From: Bolinopsis microptera
Lineage: Eukaryota; Ctenophora; Tentaculata; Lobata; Bolinopsidae
Assembly (NCBI RefSeq): GCF_026151205.1
Contig: NC_087077.1
Coordinates: 17,842,475-17,902,474 of the forward strand
Reading direction: 5' to 3'
DNA length: 60,000 nt
A model generated the notes under the pieces. That model saw only the letters and a list, made by a program, of their open reading frames with translations. It made no database searches and was not told where the DNA came from. The number at the start of each line of letters is the position of its first letter. The first letter of the stretch is position 1. The position numbers and the translations under genes are program-made. Below, piece by piece: positions 36,231 to 46,034 of the stretch.

Positions 36231-37789
36231 GTTAAGCTAGAGCTAGTACATAATATGTGCTAGTGTTACCTTCAAAGTGACAGGATTATCAATTAAGAGT
36301 TGAGCTAGAGCTATGAGGTAATTATTACAGTAATTACTAACCTTGTATTTCATCAAAATGACGACAGATTTATTTCATACATTATGTCCGATTTTAAACG
36401 AATTAGTGTTAAGTTACTGCGACGAGGCCGATAAGGCTTACTAAAATTAAGCGAATTTATAGCTGTAAATTTTCCTGTTAATTTTCATGAATCATGAAAG
36501 CGTGTTAGTGCGTTACACTACTATACTGTATTGTCGTGCTTTATTTCGGATACTTTGTGTATTTTTGATAAGACTTTTTATTTATTTCTACTTCATTGTT
36601 ACTGTTCTGATAATATCATGTAATGTTAAATTTCCGAGATAATTTGACCGAGGTTGGTGTTATAGCCAAAACTATCGTCTCATTGCATTTTGCTAGGATT
36701 ATACCACATTGAATTGTTATGTGATTGTTTGAATAAGAAAAGATGCAATGTTGAAAGTCAACCATTTCTTCTTGCACTTTCGCTTTTGAATGATTCATGA
36801 GACGCCTTAATTGGAACGAATGATTAGGTCAGGTCTCCAGCCAGGTCCCTTGATGTATTTTTAACCACAGCTTCATCAGAGTTGAATTTACGTTTCAATG
36901 AGAATTACAGGCACAAATTTCGAGTAATATAAATTGTTAACTATTTTTCTCCATTAGAATGATGTATTAGCTGATAATACATAGTAAAGCATGTCCTAAG
37001 GTAATTACTACTTAGCTGGTAAAAATACCTTTATGTTAACAACAGGGCGTACCATTAAACTCTTGTATACATCAGGATGCATCAATGGTTGCCATGACAA
37101 TACAATAATTGATCTTGTTGGCGCTGTACACGGAACCACAGTAGTGCTATTACAATTGAGGGGTGTATCTCATACCTGTTAGTTAGTTACATGTGTGCTC
37201 TGCTGTACGTGTGTCATGTTCGCGCTGTCTTCAGCAAAGCTTCTTATTTTATTGCACGTGTTGACGTGTAGTTTTCTCAACCATGTTTCAAGTTTGTTTA
37301 TACTGTAGTGTTATTTTTGTTGAAACATTTTACATCATATGCCATGAGTAGAAAAACACAGTATAGAGGTTCACATGATCCTGATCCCCAGTATCTGCAG
37401 CCTCTCAAATAACTTGTCAAGCGTCTTATATGTACCCCATAAGGGCCTTATATATGCATGATTGTGTCGTATTGTCATGGAATACAGCTTGACGTGTACT
37501 CAAACTATCACCAAATGCGATATGAGCTATGACAAATCTCATTTCTTGCACAAATTGGCCAATTACAGGTTTAAGCTTACTGACTTAAAGTTTTAATGAC
37601 ATGATGGTAAGCATTAAGCAGATCATATGTCCGCATACCAGTCCACTAGCCACAGTCTGATCAGCCGGAGCCTAGTTATGACGTCATGTTGATGTTGGTA
37701 TGAATAGTATCTTAGATGCAGTTAGTTACGAGTCGCAGTAATTGTAACGTAGTAAATTGCTGAATGAAATTAACGATTACGATTGAAAT
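36231..37789. other. Intergenic stretch, no gene seen
   Basis: AT-rich and apparently unique sequence. It holds the 3' region of the HDHD5-like gene and a short imperfect palindrome at about 36242-36264 (CTAGTACATA/ATATGTGCTAG). No exon, RNA gene or repeat was recognised. Confidence 0.5.
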
Positions 37790-38341
37790 GTGCTGTATAT
37801 AAGTCATTCGATTTCTTTGGAGAATTATCAATTGCCATTATCATCAACAACAACAACTATTCCAATTCCTGACATGGTACTCTACTGTCTACTAGACGAA
37901 CTCAACCAGGCCACGGCCTCCATAGAGAGTGCTAGAGACTTCTTATTCCAGAAAAACCTTCTAAAGAACTCCATGTCCTGTCCTGGGTGTAACGCATCTA
38001 TGTCCCTGGTTCCCTGCTCGTCCTCGAAGTCTCCAGATAGGATGATATGGCGCTGCTCCCCCTGCAAGAAGTACAAGAATATTAGAACAGACAGCATCCT
38101 CTCTGGACGGAAGCTCGCTCTCAAGACCTTCATACAACTGCTGTTTTGTTTCAGTATAAAAGAACTAACTGGAATTGCGGTATCACAGATGACTGGACTT
38201 TCTGAAAACACGGTTTCTAAGTGGAAGATATACCTCGCTGATATGTTGCTCGCAAACCCTTGGACTCTTGGCGGCCATGGAATTTGTTGTTGAGGTAGAC
38301 GAAGCGCTAATTCACGAAAACTATCCTTTGATCGTGTAGTA
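37790..38341 (+). pseudogene. IS1595/Merlin-type (ISXO2-like) transposase, N-terminal piece
   Basis: The frame from about 37874 carries a CPGC...CSPC zinc-ribbon-like start, MIWRCSPCKKYKNIRTDSI, and a helix-turn-helix stretch IAVSQMTGLSENTVSKW. This is the usual N-terminal plan of ISXO2-like/Merlin transposases. Near 38277 the frame shifts by one, after which FVVEVDEALIHEN supplies the first catalytic Asp of the DDE domain. The piece ends at a TAG (38339-38341), directly before a minisatellite. No intact catalytic domain remains. Confidence 0.72.
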
Positions 38342-38342
38342 G

Positions 38343-38806
38343 GACGTCTACTCCGGCACATCCCTCAACAAAGCTGTGGTAAAGGCTGGACGTCTACTCC
38401 GGCACATCCCCCAACAAAGCTGTGGTAAAGGCTGGACGTCTACTCCGGCACATCCCCCAACAAAGCTGTGGTAAAGGCTGGACGTCTACTCCGGCACATC
38501 CCCCAACAAAGCTGTGGTAAAGGCTGGACGTCTACTCCGGCACATCCCTCAACAAAGCTGTGGTAAAGGCTGGACGTCTACTCCGGCACATCCCTCAACA
38601 AAGCTGTGGTAAAGGCTGGACGTCTACTCCGGCACATCCCCCAACAAAGCTGTGGTAAAGGCTGGACGTCTACTCCGGCACATCCCCCAACAAAGCTGTG
38701 GTAAAGGCTGGACGTCTACTCCGGCACATCCCTCAACAAAGCTGTGACACGTAAAGGCTGGACGTCTACTCCGGCACATCCCTCAACAAAGCTGTGGTAA
38801 AGGCTG
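38343..38806. repeat. Minisatellite, 46-bp unit, 10 copies
   Basis: Units begin GACGTCTACTCCGGCACATC and repeat with an exact 46-bp period from 38343. One unit near 38745 carries a 4-bp insertion. Differences between units are mainly a C/T alternation (CCCC/CCTC). The array directly follows the broken transposase piece. Confidence 0.97.
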
Positions 38807-40507
38807 GTATGTGACGGTCCTCTCTCAAGTGGCACTACATGGCGGAGATGAAGATAACAGACGCTGTCTACTACAACTACCGAGATGTGCACCAGCTCGG
38901 ATACAATGTCCGTGGAGTGCAAACACTACCTCTCCGAAGATAATAGTCGGTTCTACCAGACTGCAGAACAGATGAGAACAGACAAGAAGCTCGGTACCAT
39001 TGTCTTGAATGTTTTTATTGATATAAAATGTATTATACGTTACTTACTTTTTAGTTAAACTTATCTTTTAATAACTACGGTTCAGTCACTGAAAACAAAC
39101 TTTGGGAATATCTGATCCGCTTGTGGTATTAAACCTACGCTTAAACATAATTGACCAGGTCTCTAGTCTTAAGACTGACGTGATACCACAGATGACTGAA
39201 CCATGCATGTTTGCGAGTTGTAAGCTCCCCACTCGTCTGTGTAGATGATAGAATCCACCGCCGAATCAGACGAAGGAGAATTGTAGAGCTCCTCGTTTGT
39301 TGTTCGGAGAAGGAAGGAGGAAGGATTGTCAACTGGACAGCGTGTGGACAGTTACTTCTGGTCCATCCTGTATGATCTACTAACCATCATGTCATAAGTA
39401 GTCCGTGGTCCAGTCCTCGGGTCTGGCTTCTCGGATACTCTGAAAATACAATGATCATTGATCAATTGGTGTATCGGATCATTGGTCCAGCAGCTCTACC
39501 GAAATGTTTTTTCAATACCGAGTCTTACTGTCCAATAAATACCAAATGAGTCCCTTATCGGCACATCATCAGATAATGTACGGCAGCTAAGAACCGCTCC
39601 ATATTCAGTCATTTATTTAGCATTTTCTACCTGAACTTTCTGTTAAGTTCTAATGACAACAGTAACCGTATGATCGTAACTCTAATGAGGCTCACTATTT
39701 TATACCCTTCCTTCTTGGTAGTACTATGACTCACAGTATTTTAGTACTACTCATTGAGGAGGAGAACTCCCTTGCTATTTGTTATTTGTTCAAATGTCTA
39801 ATTTATCCATTTTGTTATCTGGACTCAAATTTAAGGCAGAAATGTCACTACCTCAGTGCTACCATTATAGTGCTACCATATTGCTGCCACGTACCTTCGT
39901 GAGACTGTTGAGCTACCGTTCGCATACTCTTGTGGCTTGTACTGCTATCTTTTATGTTTTGTAGCCGAGTACTTCCTGTCCGTCTCACGCAATGTGATGT
40001 GCGAGTTTAAAAGGTTACATTGGTATTGGTACGTTGTTTTTGCAGACGTTCTGTCTTAGTTCAATGTAAATTGTAAATGTTACGTAACACATTACAACAC
40101 GTGACAGGAATATGCGATTCAACAGGAACTTCGATATCTAAAAATGTAATATTGGGAACGTACTAAGTCGTTATAGCATGAGCAGTCTTATTACATGTCC
40201 TAATTTGAGTGAGGAGTTAGATTGAATGATAACAATATGATTGACTTTTATAGCTGTTTAGTAAACCTGATATGATAGATCTCGACGAAGAATTTCATTT
40301 AGGGTCTCACAAAATTTAACACATGTACCGTTAAACGAAGATTATGAATTATATGTTTACAACACCGACCGTTTGAAAATTCTATGAGATTCTTAAACTG
40401 GTGAGCTCTTTCCTTGAATGCACTACAACACCCTTGTTAGGTTCTTGTTTTTAAGTACCCTTAACATCATCGGAGTTAGCGTGGTTTACAAAAGTAAGTA
40501 AGTAAGT
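38807..40507. other. Intergenic stretch with one transposase fragment
   Basis: A 38-codon open segment follows the array (38826-38943, KWHYMAEMKITDAVYYNYRD) and is unrecognised. The minus-strand fragment at 39141-39332 is listed separately. The rest shows no gene. Confidence 0.45.
39141..39332 (-). pseudogene. IS1595/Merlin-type transposase fragment (second catalytic Asp region)
   Basis: The minus strand at about 39320-39200 reads NEELYNSPSSDSAVDSII and then YTDEWGAYN. This resembles the conserved I-x-T/S-D-E-W-x-A-Y stretch around the second catalytic Asp of ISXO2-like transposases. A frameshift follows. It lies in the opposite orientation to the N-terminal piece at 37790-38341. Confidence 0.5.
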
Positions 40508-40747
40508 CGTAGTAATTACCCCCGAGTCCCAGCTAGCAGTAGTAATTACCCCCGAGTCCCAGCTAGCAGTAGTAATTACCCCCGAGTCCCAGCTAGCAGT
40601 AGTAATTACCCCCGAGTCCCAGCTAGCAGTAGTAATTACCCCCGAGTCCCAGCTAGCAGTAGTTATTACCCCCGAGTCCCAGCTAGCAGTAGTAATTACC
40701 CCCGAGTCCCAGCTAGCAGTAGTAATTACCCCCGAGTCCCAGCAAGT
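40508..40747. repeat. Minisatellite, 30-bp unit, 8 copies
   Basis: Unit AGTAGTAATTACCCCCGAGT plus CCCAGCTAGC, 30 bp. Eight near-identical copies differ only by one A/T change and a degenerate last unit. Because the period is a multiple of three, the minus strand is open across it (WDSGVITTAS repeated). No flanking coding signal supports a protein. Confidence 0.97.
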
Positions 40748-41218
40748 AGTCCTAGCTAACTTCACCTCTCACATTAATAAGCTTCCTGTGATGACAATAC
40801 AGCATTGTGAGACCTCTATCAAGGTATTGTAAGGTCTAGTGTAATATATATGCGGTGATTTGACAGGACAGTGTGACTGTGTGACAGTGGTATCAATGGT
40901 ATGACATCAGCTCTATAAACCAGATTAATTAGATGTCTACTCCCTGACATGACCTGTGGTGGAGTTAGTGAGTTGGGTTTTATAATTTGTTAGCGTCTTC
41001 CTCGGTCAGTCAGCTGGGTTATATCTTACGATAATCAGCATAATATGATATAGTATTATTTACTTATATCATAATAATAATACAATATAGTTTATTTTAT
41101 GATAATGATTTCCCTATTTAAAAGGCTGTTCCCAAGCACCAGTCGTCTCGTTTTGGTAAAATTGTTAGCTGAGCTCCGTTACAGTTAGATTGAGAAAACT
41201 GCTTATAGGTTACACAAT

Positions 41219-41566
41219 CCAGCCGTTACACGATCCAGCCGTTACACGATCCAGCCGTTACACAATCCAGCCGTTACACAATCCAGCCGTTGCACAATCC
41301 AGCCGTTACACAATCCAGCCGTTACACGATCCAGCCGTTACACAATCCAGCCGTTACACAATCCAGCCGTTACACAATCCAGCCGTTACACAATCCAGCC
41401 GTTACACAATCCAGCCGTTACACAATCCAGCCGTTACACAATCCAGCCGTTACACAATCCAGCCGTTACACAATCCAGCCGTTACACAATCCAGCCGTTA
41501 CACAATCCAGCCGTTGCACAATCCAGCCGTTACACAATCTATCCGTTACACAATCTATCCGTTATA
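41219..41566. repeat. Minisatellite, 16-bp unit, about 21 copies
   Basis: Unit CCAGCCGTTACACAAT, with early CACGAT variants, two GTTGCAC variants and two CTATCCGTT units at the end. Sixteen is not a multiple of three, so the open plus-strand frame repeats every 48 bp and is an artefact. Confidence 0.97.
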
Positions 41567-41569
41567 ACA

Positions 41570-42586
41570 GCTAGAATCTAGATGTGCTACAAATATATAA
41601 CTTTGCACCGGAATCTGAAAATACTTGGAATAGTCTGCTACACGACACACGGAACAGTGTGCAAATACTTTGAATAGAAGCGATAGTCTCGCATGTGATT
41701 GTATCAAGGTCGCATATTAGTCCGTATACCTTGTAATTTCATGTTGTATCTGTTGAGTGTTGATCTGTTGTCATTCCGACCTACATGATTTCTACCCTTC
41801 AAATTTAATCATCATTATCATTCGGTCGCGACTTTTAGCGTATATTCATCATATAAATTGCTTTATTATCAGATTATTATCGCAACATCGCTAATAATAT
41901 CTTCATATGCTAATATTGGGGGGGCCGGGGGGGGGGGGCCGGGGGGGGGGGGGGGGGGGGGCCAATATTATACTGCCCGCTCATATCATTCCTCCTTGAA
42001 AACAGTTGATTGAAACCCGTCCATCATCTATACTACCCGCTGATCACATGACATTGAAGTAGGGCTATATGCCAGTAGTAGTAGTAGCTGTATGCTCGAG
42101 ACCGCGTAGGCCAGTCTCTACTCTGCTTCGCACGTTAAATCACAACGTCCAGTGACAATTTTGATGTATTGAGGGCGGCAATCATCAAAGGATGTCCGCT
42201 TCTCTAATTGTGATACTTTCAGCAAGTTGAAATGGAGCCCACGTGTGTCACGTGTGCTGAGGAGTAAAGATGGTACAATTATTGTTACTTTATATTGTTA
42301 CTTTTAAATACGTATTATTTGTAATATTAAGTTTATATAAGTTTATGTCATCATTTTATTTTTCTCTTTTTAACAGTCAATTGGTTACCTTTTCAAGGAG
42401 AGAATAGCTAACTGACCAGTTGATAGTTAATTGGCGGTAGTTGTAAGTCACCCGGCCCGTCACCCTTGGTTATTGTATAATGTATAAGATAATTGTGTTG
42501 ACAGTTTTTGCTAATAGTCCTTTGCAACCATCTCTCACCTGAGATGTTCACTTCATCAACTCTTGACACAAATCTCGGCAAATCTA
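41570..42586. other. Intergenic stretch
   Basis: No gene recognised. It contains the G tract listed above and a short AGTAGTAGTAG run at about 42075. Confidence 0.5.
41912..41969. repeat. G-rich tract flanked by an inverted octamer
   Basis: About 45 nt of almost pure G (41917-41961) is broken only by two CC pairs. It is bordered by AATATTGG on the left and CCAATATT on the right. It can form G-quadruplexes, and the flanks could pair to close a hairpin. Confidence 0.9.
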
Positions 42587-43353
42587 CAGGGTGGGCCAAA
42601 AGTCAGTGTGCAAACGTTGGGTCTTATACCTCCGCCGTGTTTTATATTTGAGAGCTGTTGCTTTGCAGATGGCATACTGTACTTACTGGTTCGAGGATTC
42701 CGTCGTCAAAATTTGAAAATTCGAATATTTTAGACCACGCCCATTCAATATTAAAACACCTATATTGGTTTCTCTGAACATGCTGAACGCCTAATTTTTT
42801 CAGAGACGGTAGATTATCAAATGTTGCATATGATCTGAAAACATGAGGCAAAACGGATTAGAAATGACGAAGTTATCAAGCATTTTGTGTATCTCGTTAA
42901 CAAAATTGACTGGGTGATTATGTGACACCGTGACACGACACCTTAATTGGGCACCCTTAACAATTCCCATAATGTTTAACGGGGTAGTTAACGGGGTCAC
43001 CTTATCACGTGATTAGGTAAACCAATCACCTGATCACACGTAATGAATAAACTCGTTATGCTTCATATCTCGGTCATCTGAGAAGCTACAGTTCTAATTC
43101 TTTCAGGACAAACGTAATTCGAATGGCCAAACACAATTCAATAACATTTAGCTTGATCCGACTATCCAAACTATCAAATAAATGTGAAAATGAACCTCCA
43201 TTTGAAAAAAATGAACGCGAATATTTTTCGAGTTGACAAATTCCTCGAACCAGTGGTGGTACTAAGTCATACCAGAAGGAAGTATTTCAATTGGGCACTC
43301 AGTGACTGAGCTATTAAGGCCAACGTTTGCACACTGACTTTTGGCCCACCCTG
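42587..43353. mobile_element. Complete non-autonomous TIR element (767 bp), Tc1/mariner-like
   Basis: Perfect 33-bp terminal inverted repeats lie at 42587-42619 (start CAGGGTGGGCCAAAAGTCAG) and 43321-43353. TA dinucleotides stand immediately outside both ends (42585-42586, 43354-43355), the target duplication of the Tc1/mariner group. The inside encodes no transposase. Minus-strand frames within it match frames in the partial copy at 7560-7976 through DNA homology only. Confidence 0.92.
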
Positions 43354-43355
43354 TA

Positions 43356-44077
43356 GTTATAATGTACACTTTAGACCTCTCACTTTGCTTATGTTAAACC
43401 ACCAAGTAATACCTAGTTTGCCTGTTAACACTAGAGCCGGTATGTGCCGGAGTTTATACTGAGCTTGTTTGTACTTTGTCCACGCTCTGTAACCTACTGT
43501 ATTTGCCAGCACCGCGCCGGAGGTTATGCTAGTTTGTCCACCCTCTGTAACCTTAGCTACTGTTTTGTCTATTGTAAGCGCGTGTACTCTGTACTGCTAA
43601 TTATCTACTGGTCAAGTACAGAGCATTGTTCTCTGAGATAGTACATGGTTTATAATACATGGACTAAATGTCTGCACTCTGCATTCTTGAGCTGTGTAAC
43701 ACATTGCACACCTGTTAGTTCTAGTTAACAAGGCTCGTGTTCTTCTGTTAAGTGGTAAACTCTACTTCTATTCGATGAGGAGAGTGCAATAAACGGCGCC
43801 ATTTTGTGATCGTTTGCTGTTAAGTTTGTGCTAATTATTGATTCGTACGTAATATGTTTACGTTTCTGCCGGACTTATCGCACTTTTAGAAAAGTGTATT
43901 AGAATATTCATTAAATTTTAAACTGCTCATGCTGGCCTTCGTTATTTTAAACTGCTATTATCAGTTAATAGTGCCACGTGGCGTATTTAATCGAAAAGCT
44001 AACAGTTACGTTATTTCTTAGTTTGCTATAAATATCAAATAACGGAGTAGTTCGCTGTTTATTAGTCTCATGATTGA
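43356..44077. other. Intergenic stretch
   Basis: No gene seen. Two loosely repeated blocks near 43470 and 43535 share GTTTGT-CTTTGTCCAC-CTCTGTAACCT. Confidence 0.45.
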
Positions 44078-44343
44078 AATACTGATATCTGGATATTATC
44101 CGGTTGGAAGAGACAAGGACAAGTGAAACAAGGAAGTTAGGAGTAAGGGCAAATTTTCGGCGTCAACGCCATCTTCAGGCTCAAATTATTTGTTATATAG
44201 TAGTGTTGAAAGTATTAAAACTATATAACAAATAATTTGAGCCTGAAGATGGCGTTGACGCCGAAAATTTGCCCTTACTCCTAACTTCCTTGTTTCACTT
44301 GTCCTTGTCTCTTCCAACCGGATAATATCCAGATATCAGTATT
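44078..44343. repeat. Long inverted repeat: two 124-bp arms, 18-nt loop
   Basis: Left arm 44078-44201 (AATACTGATATCTGGATATT...) and right arm 44220-44343 are exact reverse complements by eye. The spacer is 18 nt. A 12-mer TTGCTATAAATA occurs at 44023-44034 and again at 44342-44353. No coding potential was found. Transcription would give a 124-bp double-stranded hairpin. Confidence 0.95.
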
Positions 44344-44353
44344 GCTATAAATA

Positions 44354-46034
44354 CTACTTAGTTTACTATCTCACCATCCTTGTTTTATTTAATTTGTAAT
44401 TTAATTACGATCTTATTCAGCATTGTTTAGAATCCCATTACTATGTACTTTACTTGACTAGAATTTAGAAGATACTTTAGACTACAACATAAATTACTTA
44501 TTTAGCATTATTATTACTTGCCCACAATATGACCAGTACTCAACACTCGACGACTCGTTGGTCCTCTATGAATTGTTGCTGATTTGATAACCTGGCTGGA
44601 CGATTATTAACTTACAAACCGAGCACACTATTCACAACTTAAATCGAAAATTTAGTTTGAAAACATTACAGGACAAAATAAAGCAAGGAATTCAAATTGT
44701 TCCGTTCTTGACAATTTCTTTGACTGATGTTTGTAAACGGTAACGATCATTCATATTATAGACAGATCGAAGTCGCACTTAAATCATTATTACTTACCTT
44801 TAAGTTCTATTAGATCTATTAGCTCGTCACATTATGCTGGATATGCTTACAAATCATAAGTCATAACATATGCACGGACATAACCTACCCTAATAACTAA
44901 CATAACTCATTATTGATCGGCCACTGTAAATGTGCAAGTTACTGATAGGTAATTACCTAATAAGTCAATTATGTGATTATATGGCACGCCAACTCGCGCA
45001 GAAGTGAGGAGGATGTTTCCGTTATACCACAACTCATAAACTGTCTCAACTCTTGCTATGATAATGTCAGCAGTGCTTTCCGTAATGGCCTTACGTTCGG
45101 TGTGTGTGGCCCGAGGGTGTATGTGTTGATTTGTTCGGATTAAAATCGCGACATTTTTGTTAGAAACGAGACACAAACAGTAATTGAACTCTAAATACAA
45201 GAGCCTCACTGGTCTTATCCGTGATTTGACTCGTCTGGCACTTTCTGAGGTTGTGTTCTTGTTTTCTGTCTGAGCTTTAAATACTTTTACTTGCGTTGAG
45301 TCGTTGCTTTGAAGGGCGAAAGATTTCTTTAAGGTGCAGTGGTCCAAAAAAAAACTTGTGCAAATGTTTGGAGCGTGCTTGCTGGGGGAAACTTTTCGAG
45401 ACAATAACTCAACATTAAACAATCACTGCACTGATCAACTAAAGTCCATCACTGAAGGGTTACTACTCTAGTCGGAAAATCACTCTTCCTTGCCTGCAAC
45501 TCCTGTAATTCCTGTTATATTCCTACTAAACCTCGTGAGACGTTGGTTATGATGTAATCGTCAATTTGTCCGCCTGTAATTGTACTTTTCCCTCAACCCA
45601 GTCTTCCTTCTTTTGGTCATTGCCATAGTTCCTAGCGGCCCTCAATTACCTCCTTCGACTACTCCCTAAGATAACTCTTTCTACCTCACTGCTTCTTGAT
45701 TGGTCACATGACTCCCTACGAAGATCTAGGTCCATTATCTCTGCGTCAATACATCCAGTCTCCACTCTTGCTAATTTACCATACTTTCGAGAGATTCCCC
45801 ACTATCCATAGTTTCCTCTTATAAATCTTTCTTCCTCACCGACTCTCACCATCTAGCTCTACTTCCGTCCCAGACCCGGGTTAACAATCTCTTCTCACTG
45901 TAATAATAATAAAAATAAATCACACCGTTTACAGTTGCAGTCGTATTACTATTATAACAATTTAATGAATAATTATTATAGATCAATAACCGATTAAAAC
46001 TTGTAACATCAATAAAACCCTCTACATTAACAGT
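44354..46034. other. Gene-poor stretch upstream of the GMC gene
   Basis: Only the doubtful frame at 44910-45422 stands out. The 400 bp before the GMC start are CT-rich and then AT-rich. No TATA box is convincing. Confidence 0.4.
44910..45422 (-). CDS. Unrecognised open frame (170 codons), doubtful
   Basis: An uninterrupted frame beginning MFNVELLSRKV. I recognise no domain, signal peptide or membrane segment. No Kozak-like context or splice partners were identified. Length alone is weak support in a genome of this composition. It is recorded because it is the longest unexplained frame in the gene-poor interval. Confidence 0.15.
   Translation of the reverse strand: MFNVELLSRKVSPSKHAPNICTSFFLDHCTLKKSFALQSNDSTQVKVFKAQTENKNTTSESARRVKSRIRPVRLLYLEFNYCLCLVSNKNVAILIRTNQHIHPRATHTERKAITESTADIIIARVETVYELWYNGNILLTSARVGVPYNHIIDLLGNYLSVTCTFTVADQ

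Noticed and set aside
38343-38806. CRISPR-like array
   Set aside because: The 46-bp units are contiguous with no unique spacers; it is an ordinary minisatellite in a eukaryotic genome.
40451-40765. 104-codon frame with repeated WDSGVITTAS
   Set aside because: It is the 30-bp minisatellite read in frame; flanks carry no coding signal.
41190-41574. Repetitive QPLHNPAVTQSSRYTI protein
   Set aside because: It is the 16-bp minisatellite; the 48-bp peptide period follows from 16 not being divisible by three.
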